Shown: positions 47,546 to 55,905 of the stretch, piece by piece
How positions within the stretch are numbered: position 1 is the first letter of the stretch
Layout of the letters: the number at the start of each line of letters is the position of its first letter
Source of the DNA: Bacillaceae bacterium
GTDB taxonomy: Bacteria > Bacillota > Bacilli > JACDOE01
Direction of reading: 5' to 3'
Assembly (NCBI GenBank): GCA_017656255.1
Contig: JACDOE010000001.1
Span: forward strand, 809,205-873,204
Length of the DNA stretch: 64,000 bases
Position numbers and translations under genes: made by a program
The notes under the pieces: generated by a model
Databases searched by the model: none
The model's input: the letters and a program-made list of their open reading frames with translations, nothing else
What the model was told of the DNA's origin: nothing

Positions 47546-47574
47546 AAGTATCTCCTGAGGAAGGAATTTTATGC
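47546..47574 (-). promoter_or_regulatory. Putative sigma-F promoter of sigG
   Basis: Minus-strand -35 GCATA (47574-47570) and -10 GGAGATACTT (47555-47546), which fits the sigma-F pattern GGnrAnAnTw at every defined position. The spacer is 14 nt, about one shorter than usual. Located between sigE and sigG, where the sigma-F promoter of B. subtilis spoIIIG lies. Confidence 0.6.
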
Positions 47575-47583
47575 ATAACGGCA

Positions 47584-48306
47584 TCAGACCATTTTATTGA
47601 ATTCTTTTCTCAACCTTTTGATAATTCTTTTTTCCAGGCGTGAAATGTAGGACTGGGAAATTCCGAGCATATCGGCGACATCTTTTTGTGTTTTTTCTTC
47701 ACCGCCGTTTAATCCAAACCGCAGTTCCATGATATTTCTTTCCCTCTCAGACAGCTTGTCGAGCGCCTTTCTCAATAACTTCCGATCCACCTGCTCTTCA
47801 ATATTTTTATGGATGGTATCACTTTCCGTACCCAGTATGTCGGACAACAACAGTTCATTGCCGTCCCAGTCGATGTTGAGCGGTTCATCGAATGAGACTT
47901 CGGAACGGACTTTATTGTTCCGTCGCAAGAACATCAGGATTTCATTTTCAATACAGCGGGAAGCGTAAGTGGCCAGTTTGATTTTTTTCTCAGGGTCAAA
48001 GGTATTGACCGCCTTGATCAGGCCGATGGTTCCGATACTGACCAGATCTTCAATGTTAATCCCCGTATTTTCAAATTTGCGGGCAATATAAACGACCAGC
48101 CGCAGATTACGTTCTATCAGCATGGATCGGACCGCCGAATCTCCCTCGGGCAATTTTTTGAGCAAATATTCTTCCTCTTCCCGTGATAACGGTGGCGGAA
48201 GCGCTTCGCTACCTCCGATATAATAGATTTCCTCCGCTCTCGCTCCGATGAATATGAGAAAACGGTACCAGGATAATTGAATAAAAAGTTTGATCTTTAC
48301 CAGCAA
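47584..48306 (-). CDS. sigE: RNA polymerase sporulation sigma factor SigE (pro-SigE)
   Basis: Early mother-cell sigma factor made as an inactive precursor. 240 residues. The membrane-associating pro-sequence is about 27 residues ([20 protein letters not shown]), cut before the conserved [14 protein letters not shown]. Region 2 ([20 protein letters not shown]), region 2.4 and the region 4 helix-turn-helix ([20 protein letters not shown]) are complete. TTG start, GGGGAGG upstream within the end of spoIIGA, 2 nt gap; coupled to its protease gene. Confidence 0.97.
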   Translation of the reverse strand: MLVKIKLFIQLSWYRFLIFIGARAEEIYYIGGSEALPPPLSREEEEYLLKKLPEGDSAVRSMLIERNLRLVVYIARKFENTGINIEDLVSIGTIGLIKAVNTFDPEKKIKLATYASRCIENEILMFLRRNNKVRSEVSFDEPLNIDWDGNELLLSDILGTESDTIHKNIEEQVDRKLLRKALDKLSERERNIMELRFGLNGGEEKTQKDVADMLGISQSYISRLEKRIIKRLRKEFNKMV

Positions 48307-48308
48307 TG

Positions 48309-49271
48309 CTATACCTCCCCCATTTGTTGAATGGACTGGTGATCTGAAACGAGATGTTGTTCGTGAACCAGATCCGGATGAATAATCGCCTGATAATCAC
48401 CGTGTGAGGCCAGCTTTTCCGGATTGATCCCGACCAGAACTTTCTCAGGCGAGTAAACGTGATCCTCCATGTGGATCCATACACCATCCGGACGAAAGGC
48501 CAGTAAAAAATCCATTTTGCCCATCACGCCGCGAAAAGGAATGACTCGAAATGTATTGGCCCAATCCGCATCCAACCCGGTGAAAAAATCATGATCTTCC
48601 ATCACGTTAACCCCTTCCCTTACTTTGTCCACGAACGACGAGGGCAACAGGTCTTTGACCTGTTCCATCTCTATGATCATGACCGGAACCCGGGTCAGGG
48701 GTTCATATAATTTGTTCCCTGTATCGACCAGACCTTCACAGGTCACATTTTGTTGATTCATTTCGATCAATACACGTGCTTTATAGCGGGCCATTCTTTT
48801 ACTGCGCCCGATTCCATGGTAGGTTCGGACGGCCAGCCAGACGATAAGCGGAATGCCCACCGCGAGCAGACTGAATGTGACCGGGTGAAAAACTCCCTGT
48901 GTCTGGACAAGTGCCACGCCCGACAGCATCTCCATTTTCCCCTGTAAAAAGAAATGGAGAGCAAGAATGCCTCCGCCGATTAAAAATGAAACAAAATAAA
49001 AAAGGGTCAGGTTCCACAGAAAGGCTGTCCACCGGTGAAATCCGAAAACAATGCATATAATGACCATCGAGAATAATAATTTGATAGCAAACGTATATAA
49101 AAAAGATAAAGGCGGAAAAAATAAAAACACTGTGTACCCGGCACCGACAAGAGCACCCAGAATAAGCCTGCGGGACGATACTGTTCTTCTGGCAAAGAAA
49201 GCCGTTAAGCGAAGCAGGATCAAATCAATGATGAAATTAAGCAAAAACGCCACATCGAGATAAACGACCAC
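48309..49271 (-). CDS. spoIIGA: Pro-sigma-E processing aspartic protease SpoIIGA
   Basis: Septal membrane protease that activates pro-SigE after a signal from the forespore (SpoIIR). 320 residues from the GTG at 49271. Five N-terminal membrane segments (about 1-150) begin [20 protein letters not shown]. The C-terminal protease domain has catalytic Asp in [14 protein letters not shown] and [28 protein letters not shown]. The start is weak: AGGAGG is 12 nt upstream. An open frame continues to 49412, but the promoter signals at 49302-49335 lie within that extension, so a start upstream of them is unlikely. Confidence 0.93.
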   Translation of the reverse strand: MVVYLDVAFLLNFIIDLILLRLTAFFARRTVSSRRLILGALVGAGYTVFLFFPPLSFLYTFAIKLLFSMVIICIVFGFHRWTAFLWNLTLFYFVSFLIGGGILALHFFLQGKMEMLSGVALVQTQGVFHPVTFSLLAVGIPLIVWLAVRTYHGIGRSKRMARYKARVLIEMNQQNVTCEGLVDTGNKLYEPLTRVPVMIIEMEQVKDLLPSSFVDKVREGVNVMEDHDFFTGLDADWANTFRVIPFRGVMGKMDFLLAFRPDGVWIHMEDHVYSPEKVLVGINPEKLASHGDYQAIIHPDLVHEQHLVSDHQSIQQMGEV

Positions 49272-49301
49272 TACATCCGAATACCTCCTTTCAATGAGAA
49301 C

Positions 49302-49368
49302 AGTATAGTACATGGCTGTTCCAAAGTCTGTTGAAACGTGCCGGGCAACCGTCACTTTTTTAGTCGAA
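49302..49368 (-). promoter_or_regulatory. Spo0A-dependent spoIIG promoter
   Basis: Minus-strand -10 TATACT (49307-49302). A Spo0A-box-like TTCAACA (49335-49329) sits where a -35 would overlap it; its -35-like hexamer (49335-49330) is 22 nt from the -10, the abnormal spacing known for B. subtilis spoIIG. A second box-like TTCGACT lies at 49368-49362. Consensus box is TTCGACA. Confidence 0.65.
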
Positions 49369-49410
49369 AAAAAAAGACATATGCGGTTGGAAATAATCCC
49401 TTTAAAATGC

Positions 49411-49446
49411 AAAAAAGCTTTCGCTGTTCTTTCAGCGAAAGCTTTT
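49411..49446. terminator. Intrinsic terminator after ftsZ
   Basis: AAAAGCTTTCGCTG (49413-49426) and its complement CAGCGAAAGCTTTT (49433-49446) form a 14-bp stem. On the minus strand it is followed by TTTTTTG and ends the ftsAZ transcript 18 nt after ftsZ. The 190-nt ftsZ-spoIIGA gap holds this and the spoIIG promoter. Confidence 0.93.
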
Positions 49447-49464
49447 CAATTGACTGATTTTGTG

Positions 49465-50562
49465 TTATTTTTTCCGGCGACGGTTGCGAAGGAACGCCGG
49501 GATATCGAGACTGTCATTGACGCCTGAGAATGGCTTGACATCATTGACATTGATCCGTTCTTCCTGATCTCTGGCTGTACTGCCGATTCCCTGACCGGAC
49601 TGTTTCGCTTTTTCATCAAAACCGGTGGCGATCACAGTTACCACGATTTCATCCTTGAGATCTTCATTGATAACCGCTCCGAAGATCATATTCACTTCAT
49701 CGTCAGAAGCAGAAGCCACGATATCCGCCGCTTCATTAACTTCATAAAGACTGAGATTGGCGCCCCCTGTAATATTCATCAGGACACCGTGTGCACCATC
49801 GATGGACGTTTCAAGCAGCGGGCTGCAGATCGCTTTCTTCGCCGCTTCCGCAGCCCTGTTTTCACCGGAAGCCACGCCGATTCCCATCAGGGCAGAACCT
49901 TTGTCGGTCATGATAGTCTTCACATCGGCAAAATCCAGGTTGATTAATCCGGGAACCGCGATCAAATCGGAAATCCCCTGGACACCCTGCCGCAGTACGT
50001 TGTCCGCTTCCCGGAAAGCTTCCAGCATCGGTGTATTTTTATCAACAATTTCAAGCAGGCGGTCATTGGGGATCACAATCAACGTATCCACTTTATCCTT
50101 AAGCGCCTCAATCCCCTGTTCAGCCTGAACCGATCGTTTGCGTCCCTCAAAAGTGAACGGACGGGTGACCACACCGACTGTGAGCGCTCCGATCTCTTTG
50201 GATATCTCGGCAATGACGGCTGCGGCACCCGTACCGGTACCACCACCCATGCCAGCCGTGACGAATACCATATCGGCACCCCGAAGCACATTTTCAATGG
50301 CCTCGCGACTTTCTTCGGCAGCCTTTTTTCCGATCTCAGGGTTTGCTCCTGCCCCCAGACCGCGGGTTAATTTTTCGCCCAGTTGAAGTTTGTGCTCAGC
50401 TTGGGACAGGTGAAGGGCCTGAGCATCTGTATTAGCCGCAATAAATTGAACTCCCTGAACTCCGGCTTCAATCATACGGTTGACGGCATTGCTGCCACCG
50501 CCGCCAACGCCAATAACTTTAATCTGGGCGAGTTGATCCATTTCCATATCAAATTCCAACAT
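49465..50562 (-). CDS. ftsZ: Cell division protein FtsZ
   Basis: Tubulin-like GTPase that forms the Z-ring. 365 residues. GTP-binding [15 protein letters not shown] (16-30), tubulin signature GGGTGTG (106-112), T7-loop segment [14 protein letters not shown] short linker leads to the conserved C-terminal peptide [13 protein letters not shown], which binds FtsA and SepF (both encoded nearby). ATG with GAGGGGGA upstream. Confidence 0.98.
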   Translation of the reverse strand: MLEFDMEMDQLAQIKVIGVGGGGSNAVNRMIEAGVQGVQFIAANTDAQALHLSQAEHKLQLGEKLTRGLGAGANPEIGKKAAEESREAIENVLRGADMVFVTAGMGGGTGTGAAAVIAEISKEIGALTVGVVTRPFTFEGRKRSVQAEQGIEALKDKVDTLIVIPNDRLLEIVDKNTPMLEAFREADNVLRQGVQGISDLIAVPGLINLDFADVKTIMTDKGSALMGIGVASGENRAAEAAKKAICSPLLETSIDGAHGVLMNITGGANLSLYEVNEAADIVASASDDEVNMIFGAVINEDLKDEIVVTVIATGFDEKAKQSGQGIGSTARDQEERINVNDVKPFSGVNDSLDIPAFLRNRRRKK

Positions 50563-50594
50563 ATAGAAGTCCCCCTCACTTGTCGTCCGAGTAA

Positions 50595-51842
50595 TTATAT
50601 AAATTCGCTAAACCAGTTTTTGACACGTTCGATCATGCCGCTTCCTTTATCCCTGTCCGTCCTGCGTGATGAGGAACCGGAAAGATTCTGAGAAGCATTC
50701 GACTGCTGTAAAGAAAGTTTGCTGATGGCATATTTAATCAGCCCAACCCCATTGGTGAAAGATGGAGACCTTACACCGATATAATCCGGCACTGCCACCC
50801 GAACGGAGGATTGAAGTTCTTCCCTGGCCAGTTCGAGTACGCCGGGCATGGAGGCAACGCCTCCAGTAATCACATAGCCACCCGGGATTTCTCCCTGATA
50901 ACCCAGTCTTGAAACTTCGTCATCAACGAGATTGAAGATTTCAGCCACACGGGGTTCGATAATACTGGCCAGATCCACCTGTGTGAATTCTTTTTCCAGG
51001 TCACTGCCGATTCGTTTGACTTTAAACACTTCATCTTCAGTCGCTTCATCGATCAGGGCACAGCCATATTTCTGCTGCAGTTGTTCGGCAATACCCGTCT
51101 CTGTTCTCAGTCCGATTGCGATGTCATTTGTTATGTATTCACCGCCGACAGGCAGGACCGATGTCGCGGCCAGTATTCCCTGTTCAAACAGGGAAACGGT
51201 CGTAATTCCCTTGCCGATGTCCACCAGGACAACGCCCATGTTTTTCTCATCGTCGGACAGTGCAATCTGGCTGGAAGCCAGTGGCTGAAGATACAGGCCC
51301 ATGATTGTTAAACCGGCACGGTTAACACATCTCAGTAGATTATGGATCACGGTTTTGGAACCGGTAATGATCGTTCCCATCATTTCCAGCCTGACCCCGA
51401 TCATGCCTCTGGGATCACGGATTCCACCCAGCCCGTCCACCACAAATTCTCTGGGAACCACATCGATGATTTCCCGTTCAGGCGGAATTGCGACAACTTT
51501 CGACGCCTGCATGACACGATCAATATCTTCGTCTCCGATTTCCCGATCTTCATTGGAAACGGCGACGACTCCCTGGGTAGGTTGCAGTTCAATATGATTG
51601 CCGGTGATCCCTACAACCACTTCGTCTATCGTGACGTCTACCATTCGTTCAGCCTGATCGACGGCCTCCCGGATGGATTGAACAGTTTGATCTATATCAA
51701 CGATGGCGCCTTTCTTAATCCCGTGTGAATCTGCTGAACCAACACCGATAATATTGATGCTGCCGTTATTGATTTCTCCAATGATTACACGTACCTTGGA
51801 TGTACCAATATCTAAACTGACGATATATTCATTGCTGCTCAA
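50595..51842 (-). CDS. ftsA: Cell division protein FtsA
   Basis: Actin-like membrane tether of FtsZ. 415 residues. Phosphate-1 loop [20 protein letters not shown]2 domain, adenosine motif [15 protein letters not shown], and a C-terminal amphipathic helix ([11 protein letters not shown]). I chose the TTG at 51842 (reading [12 protein letters not shown]), with GGGGAGGT 8 nt upstream; an upstream in-frame TTG at 51860 places that site inside the gene. Forms an operon with ftsZ, 32 nt apart. Confidence 0.97.
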   Translation of the reverse strand: MSSNEYIVSLDIGTSKVRVIIGEINNGSINIIGVGSADSHGIKKGAIVDIDQTVQSIREAVDQAERMVDVTIDEVVVGITGNHIELQPTQGVVAVSNEDREIGDEDIDRVMQASKVVAIPPEREIIDVVPREFVVDGLGGIRDPRGMIGVRLEMMGTIITGSKTVIHNLLRCVNRAGLTIMGLYLQPLASSQIALSDDEKNMGVVLVDIGKGITTVSLFEQGILAATSVLPVGGEYITNDIAIGLRTETGIAEQLQQKYGCALIDEATEDEVFKVKRIGSDLEKEFTQVDLASIIEPRVAEIFNLVDDEVSRLGYQGEIPGGYVITGGVASMPGVLELAREELQSSVRVAVPDYIGVRSPSFTNGVGLIKYAISKLSLQQSNASQNLSGSSSRRTDRDKGSGMIERVKNWFSEFI

Positions 51843-51898
51843 GCAGTGGCACCTCCCCAACTAGAACAGTATCGAAACATAATTCCCGCTCCTTAACT

Positions 51899-51927
51899 TA
51901 TTTCGCTACAGGTTCTGGTTTCCCTTT
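51899..51927 (-). promoter_or_regulatory. Candidate sigma-H promoter of ftsAZ
   Basis: Minus-strand AAAGGGAAA (51927-51919) and AGCGAAATA (51907-51899) with 11 nt between them, close to the sigma-H pattern RnAGGAwWW / RnnGAATww. In B. subtilis a sigma-H promoter raises ftsAZ expression at the start of sporulation. Confidence 0.45.
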
Positions 51928-51985
51928 TTTTTAAGCAATTTTTTTATTAAATTTCTCTTATTTTTTCATCTGGAAATGGTAAAAA

Positions 51986-52333
51986 TCAGCTGGAACCCTT
52001 GAACCATCTGGATAACAAAATTCGACGAATTACTGCAAGATTGTTAAATAATCGCACACCGAATGCAAAAATAGCAGCCAGATACAGATCGACTCCCAGA
52101 TAAACCCCCAGAAACGCCAGAAAGGCAGCAAGCAGGGTATTAAAAAAGAAACCCGACATAAAAACTTTAATATCGAAATGATGTTCCAGATTGGCCCGGA
52201 TTCCCCCGAACACCGAATCCATCGATGCCAGCACAGCAATAGACAGATAATTGCTGTATTCCGGAGGTACGCGCAGTTCCAGTGACAGGCCCAGAACAAT
52301 GCCAAGTATCAAACCCAGTATCGGTAACCACAT
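51986..52333 (-). CDS. sbp: Small basic protein Sbp (DUF1290)
   Basis: Membrane protein of 115 residues with three to four hydrophobic segments. Signature MDSVFGGIRANLEHHFDIKV and C-terminal GVRLFNNLAVIRR of the DUF1290 family. Function unknown; it lies between ftsA and the DUF881 pair in most Bacilli. GGGGGA upstream of the ATG at 52333, with slightly long spacing. Confidence 0.92.
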   Translation of the reverse strand: MWLPILGLILGIVLGLSLELRVPPEYSNYLSIAVLASMDSVFGGIRANLEHHFDIKVFMSGFFFNTLLAAFLAFLGVYLGVDLYLAAIFAFGVRLFNNLAVIRRILLSRWFKGSS

Positions 52334-52371
52334 AACGACATTTAATCCCCCTTAAAACTAGCTGATCCGGA

Positions 52372-53106
52372 TCACGATTCGGTGCCGGAGGCCGGTTCCA
52401 TGTAACGAATCTCTATATCACCGTCAAACGGCGGAACAACCAGATTTTCTCTCTTCTGTACGGTCAAGACTTTATTGATCACCTGAAAATACTCATGCAT
52501 TCCTGTTACTTTAATGGTTGATATCAAGGTATCCGGATCGCCGATAACTTTCAGATGATATGGCATGGTCACCGGGTAAGTGTCCACCTGAATCTGTCCA
52601 CCGATGCTCCGGATGGCCGAGGTTGCCGTCAGTCTTCGCCCGTTGATCGAAATGGCCTTTGCGCCGTTATAGAACAATTCATTGACCAGCGTTCGCAGAT
52701 CTTCATCGACCACAACCGTGGCAACTCCCTGTCCGCCTTCAGGCAAATCCGGCCCTCCTGTCATGGATGGATCATTCTGGATCGTGATGATAATACCCGG
52801 ACCGCTGACCGCCTTTACGCCGGCAAATGCTTTAACCTGCTCCAGTTCTTCTCTCATCACCGATAATTGGTCCGTTTCATTCACCGATGTCTCATATTCA
52901 TAGAGGAGCAGTTCATATTTTGACAGATCGGAGAGTAATTGCTGATGACGTTCCATTTCTTCCCGAAGTTGCTGGCGTAATTGTGAGATATCCCGTGATT
53001 CTGACTGATTCGGTTCATAGTAGGTTTGATATTGGGCAGCAATCATCAATCCGATGATGGTCGTAATTCCCGTAATCAAAATGATTGCTGTACGTTGATT
53101 TTTCAT
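52372..53106 (-). CDS. ylxX: DUF881 family protein (YlxX-like)
   Basis: 244 residues: one N-terminal membrane segment (about 7-25), a coiled coil (about 38-85, rich in Gln, Glu, Arg), then the extracytoplasmic DUF881 domain with VSGPGIIITIQNDPS-like and LVNELFYNGAKAISINGRRL motifs. Paralogue of the next gene (ylxW). The role in division or wall synthesis is inferred only from constant linkage to the dcw cluster. ATG with AGAGGTG upstream. Confidence 0.9.
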   Translation of the reverse strand: MKNQRTAIILITGITTIIGLMIAAQYQTYYEPNQSESRDISQLRQQLREEMERHQQLLSDLSKYELLLYEYETSVNETDQLSVMREELEQVKAFAGVKAVSGPGIIITIQNDPSMTGGPDLPEGGQGVATVVVDEDLRTLVNELFYNGAKAISINGRRLTATSAIRSIGGQIQVDTYPVTMPYHLKVIGDPDTLISTIKVTGMHEYFQVINKVLTVQKRENLVVPPFDGDIEIRYMEPASGTES

Positions 53107-53146
53107 AAATTAGGGCACCTCTTTCCAGGCATCTCACTGTCATACT

Positions 53147-53869
53147 TTACAGGTCTTCTCCGGGAAATTGAACCGAGACATCTCCGACGTACCCCGGAAC
53201 CGTCACTTGTTGATGTCGGGTAATATCTACCTGAATCGTCCAGGCTCTCAACACTTCCGCCACGCCGCCGGGCATCTCAAGGGCCGTATAGAGGGTGTCC
53301 GGATCCCCGATAGCCGTTATTTCAAACGGAATCGTTGATTTGACGCCATTAACGATGATAGTTGGCCCGACACAGCGAATCGCCGAATGGCTGACGAGAC
53401 GCTGTCCGTTAATACTGACAGCTTCCGCCCCTGCTGCAAACAGTTCATTCACCACTCGGCGCACGTCCTGCTCATGGACGATATAATTTGTTACATCTTC
53501 GTGTGCCGAGGCGTTTTTACTGTCATTCAAAACGACTTTAACACCGGGACCTGTCACTTCCATGAGGCCGCTGATCATCCGGTATTTTTCCAACTCTTTT
53601 AAAATCCCGCGTCCTGTCCCCTGTCTTTCAGCCAGTTGCTTTTCCAGTTCGGCCACTTTGTTTTTCAAGATATTCAGCTGTTGCTCATATTTTCGGTTGG
53701 TTTCCTGTTCTTCCAGGAGCTTTTCCTGTATTTCCTGCTGATCCAACCACTTTCTATCATTATACTGTTGCTGCCCGTTTTCTTTAGATACCTGCATGTT
53801 ATAAGAAAATAAAAAGCCGAGTACAAGCAACACCAGGGTTAAATAAACATGAATTTTACGGACTCTCAT
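53147..53869 (-). CDS. ylxW: DUF881 family protein (YlxW-like)
   Basis: 240 residues from the ATG at 53869 (GGGGAGG 9-10 nt upstream). N-terminal membrane segment (about 6-25), coiled coil (about 33-85, LEEQETNRKYEQQLNILKNK), DUF881 domain with VTGPGVKVVLNDSK and VVNELFAAGAEAVSINGQRL. Overlaps the end of divIB by 14 nt and so is coupled to it. Function unknown. Confidence 0.9.
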   Translation of the reverse strand: MRVRKIHVYLTLVLLVLGFLFSYNMQVSKENGQQQYNDRKWLDQQEIQEKLLEEQETNRKYEQQLNILKNKVAELEKQLAERQGTGRGILKELEKYRMISGLMEVTGPGVKVVLNDSKNASAHEDVTNYIVHEQDVRRVVNELFAAGAEAVSINGQRLVSHSAIRCVGPTIIVNGVKSTIPFEITAIGDPDTLYTALEMPGGVAEVLRAWTIQVDITRHQQVTVPGYVGDVSVQFPGEDL

Positions 53870-54665
53870 GTTGCGTTTCCTCCCCGGCCGCATTTTCTTC
53901 CGGTTCCATCTCCTCTTTTACGGTCGTGGACGGCTCATAAGGAACAAACCATTTCCCATCCAGCAACGTCACAATTCCATTTGATTTCCCCTCTTCTTCC
54001 AGATATCGCACAAAAGAAGGGTACCAGTTCATGTTTTGGGAAAAATCCCGAATGGACGTGTGAACTTCGTTTCCGTCTTTCATATAGAGCCGCAGGCGAT
54101 ACGGGTCCGTATCGGAAGGCCAGTGTTGAATTTCGGATATTTTGGCTGCAACCCCCCGGTCCAGTGATTTCAACTCGGATGCCAGCTGTTCAAGCAGATC
54201 ATCCCGCTTAAACGATGTGACAATCGGACGATCGATCACCCCGTCCCAATCTGCCGGCAATGTTTTTCCGTTCTCAAGAAGGGGCAACAGGCGACCATTT
54301 TTCCCGACCAAAAAGGCGACATTACGGTATTCCTGAATCTCAACCCGGACTCTGCCGGGAAAATCCCGGTCCACATTCGCCTGATCCACGGCGAGGAGCT
54401 GCTCGATTTGTTGTTCTACTTCATCCGTATCGATTCCGAAAAAAGGCATGTCCGGTTGCAGACCGGAAGCGGACAGAATAGTTTCATCCCGAAGCAGTTC
54501 GTTCCCCGTTATCTCAATCTCACTCACTTTACTGAGCGGCGAACGAAGGAAAAGGATCACCAGTACGGTTGTAAAGAAAAGATAGATTAATAGTAAAAAC
54601 GTTCGATTTGTTCTTTTAGTTGCATGACGTTTGCGAATCCGTGGTATATGTTCAGACTGGCGCAT
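53856..54665 (-). CDS. divIB: Cell division protein DivIB/FtsQ
   Basis: Single-span divisome protein, 269 residues. Basic cytoplasmic N-terminus (IPRIRKRHATKRTNR), membrane segment about 24-42 (FLLLIYLFFTTVLVILFL), POTRA domain (VSEIEITGNELLRDETILSA), beta domain, and acidic C-terminal tail. I chose the ATG at 54665 with GGAGGG 5 nt upstream. An open frame runs further up to 54761, but through a terminator-like hairpin, so it is probably leader. Confidence 0.94.
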   Translation of the reverse strand: MRQSEHIPRIRKRHATKRTNRTFLLLIYLFFTTVLVILFLRSPLSKVSEIEITGNELLRDETILSASGLQPDMPFFGIDTDEVEQQIEQLLAVDQANVDRDFPGRVRVEIQEYRNVAFLVGKNGRLLPLLENGKTLPADWDGVIDRPIVTSFKRDDLLEQLASELKSLDRGVAAKISEIQHWPSDTDPYRLRLYMKDGNEVHTSIRDFSQNMNWYPSFVRYLEEEGKSNGIVTLLDGKWFVPYEPSTTVKEEMEPEENAAGEETQHESP

Positions 54666-54686
54666 GGGATCCCTCCAAAAATTTTG

Positions 54687-54714
54687 AAAAGCGGCATACG
54701 TGATCATATGCCGC
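54687..54714 (-). terminator. Terminator-like hairpin in the divIB leader
   Basis: Minus-strand GCGGCATA (54714-54707) pairs with TATGCCGC (54698-54691), followed by TTTTC and then AAAATTTTT. It lies between a good promoter (54797-54824) and the divIB Shine-Dalgarno, so it could attenuate divIB transcription or be the murB terminator. Confidence 0.6.
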
Positions 54715-54796
54715 CATGAACCCTGTTTCAACGCTGTTTCGACCTTTTTTGTTGTACCCAAGACGTGATGTTCTGTCTCCTGTTGTTTTTACCCTC

Positions 54797-54824
54797 ATTA
54801 TAACACGGGTAACCTTCTTTTCAA
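54797..54824 (-). promoter_or_regulatory. Sigma-A promoter upstream of divIB
   Basis: Minus-strand -35 TTGAAA (54824-54819), 16-nt spacer, perfect -10 TATAAT (54802-54797). Start predicted near 54790, giving a leader of about 125 nt in the 242-nt murB-divIB gap. Confidence 0.75.
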
Positions 54825-54907
54825 GCCGGAACTGAACAGTCACCAGTCAACAATATGTTGAGACGCCCCCTGCCTGTCCTGATCTTCAGCTTCTAACCTT
54901 TCGGGCT

Positions 54908-55816
54908 TCATTCCTCACCGACAACCCGGACTTCGGGTACCATGTCAATATCATATTTTTCTTTAATAGTCCGCTTGACATGTTCGATAATGGACAGGAC
55001 GTCCCGTGCCCTGGCGTTTCCGTGATTGACAATAAAGTTGGCATGAATGTCGGAAATCTGGGCATCTCCGACGCGATACCCCTTTAACCCGGCCGACTCG
55101 ATCAATCGTCCGGCATAATCTCCCTGCGGATTACGAAAGACACTGCCGGCACAGGGAAGTTTAAGGGGCTGGGTATGCATGCGTCGATCTTTGTATGAGG
55201 CCATCGCCGCCGCAATTTCTTTCCGGTCACCATATTGCAGTTGAAACGTAACTTCGGTCACAATGCCGCCGATTTTGGTTTGCAGCACAGAGGTCCGGTA
55301 CTGAAACTCCAGTTCTTCCCCGGTAAATCTTTTTAATTCCCCATCAGCCAGCAGAATTTCGGCATCGACGAGGATACGGGATACATCTGAACCGTGAGCA
55401 CCTGCGTTCATAAAGATGGCACCACCCACCGTTCCGGGAATACCTCCGGCAAATTCCAGACCTTTGAGCCCCATTTTGCCTGCCATGATAGCAAGCCGAA
55501 TAAATGAATAACCGGCACCAACATGTATGCGTTCTCCTTCAAAACGGAGATGATTTAACCCCTCAGCCAGTTTAAATACCACACCCCGGATGCCGCCGTC
55601 CCGGATCAGCAGGTTGGATCCCTTTCCGATGACGAACCAGGGAACCTGATGCTCATGGACCAGTTTCATGCTTTTAACCAGGCCATCTTTGTCCCCGGGG
55701 ATAATCAGGACATCTGCCGGTCCCCCGATTTTCCAGGTCGTATGATTGGATAACGGTTCATTCTCCAGTACCGTTCCCACATTCGCTTCTTTGAGATGTT
55801 TCACGAGTTCCCTCAC
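54908..55816 (-). CDS. murB: UDP-N-acetylenolpyruvoylglucosamine reductase
   Basis: FAD enzyme that reduces UDP-GlcNAc-enolpyruvate to UDP-MurNAc. 302 residues, type II (Gram-positive). FAD segments NHTTWKIGGPADVLI and LEFAGGIPGTVGGAIFMNAG; catalytic Ser in CAGSVFRNPQG; C-terminal PEVRVVGE with catalytic Glu. GTG start with GGGGG upstream. Follows murG by 89 nt. Confidence 0.96.
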   Translation of the reverse strand: MRELVKHLKEANVGTVLENEPLSNHTTWKIGGPADVLIIPGDKDGLVKSMKLVHEHQVPWFVIGKGSNLLIRDGGIRGVVFKLAEGLNHLRFEGERIHVGAGYSFIRLAIMAGKMGLKGLEFAGGIPGTVGGAIFMNAGAHGSDVSRILVDAEILLADGELKRFTGEELEFQYRTSVLQTKIGGIVTEVTFQLQYGDRKEIAAAMASYKDRRMHTQPLKLPCAGSVFRNPQGDYAGRLIESAGLKGYRVGDAQISDIHANFIVNHGNARARDVLSIIEHVKRTIKEKYDIDMVPEVRVVGEE

Positions 55817-55905
55817 AAGTTTCGAACCCCCTGCGCTATCCTTGTCTGGACCCCATTACGTTATATTGTATTCTATGATCCGGCAAATGCCGGTGTGACA
55901 CTCGC

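Noticed and set aside
49272-49412. N-terminal extension of spoIIGA by 47 codons
   Set aside because: It covers the -10 and Spo0A-like boxes of the spoIIG promoter and does not match the SpoIIGA family start, which begins just before the first membrane segment.
54666-54761. N-terminal extension of divIB by 32 codons
   Set aside because: It would translate through a terminator-like hairpin, lacks a good Shine-Dalgarno, and the ATG at 54665 has GGAGGG and gives the normal short basic N-terminus.
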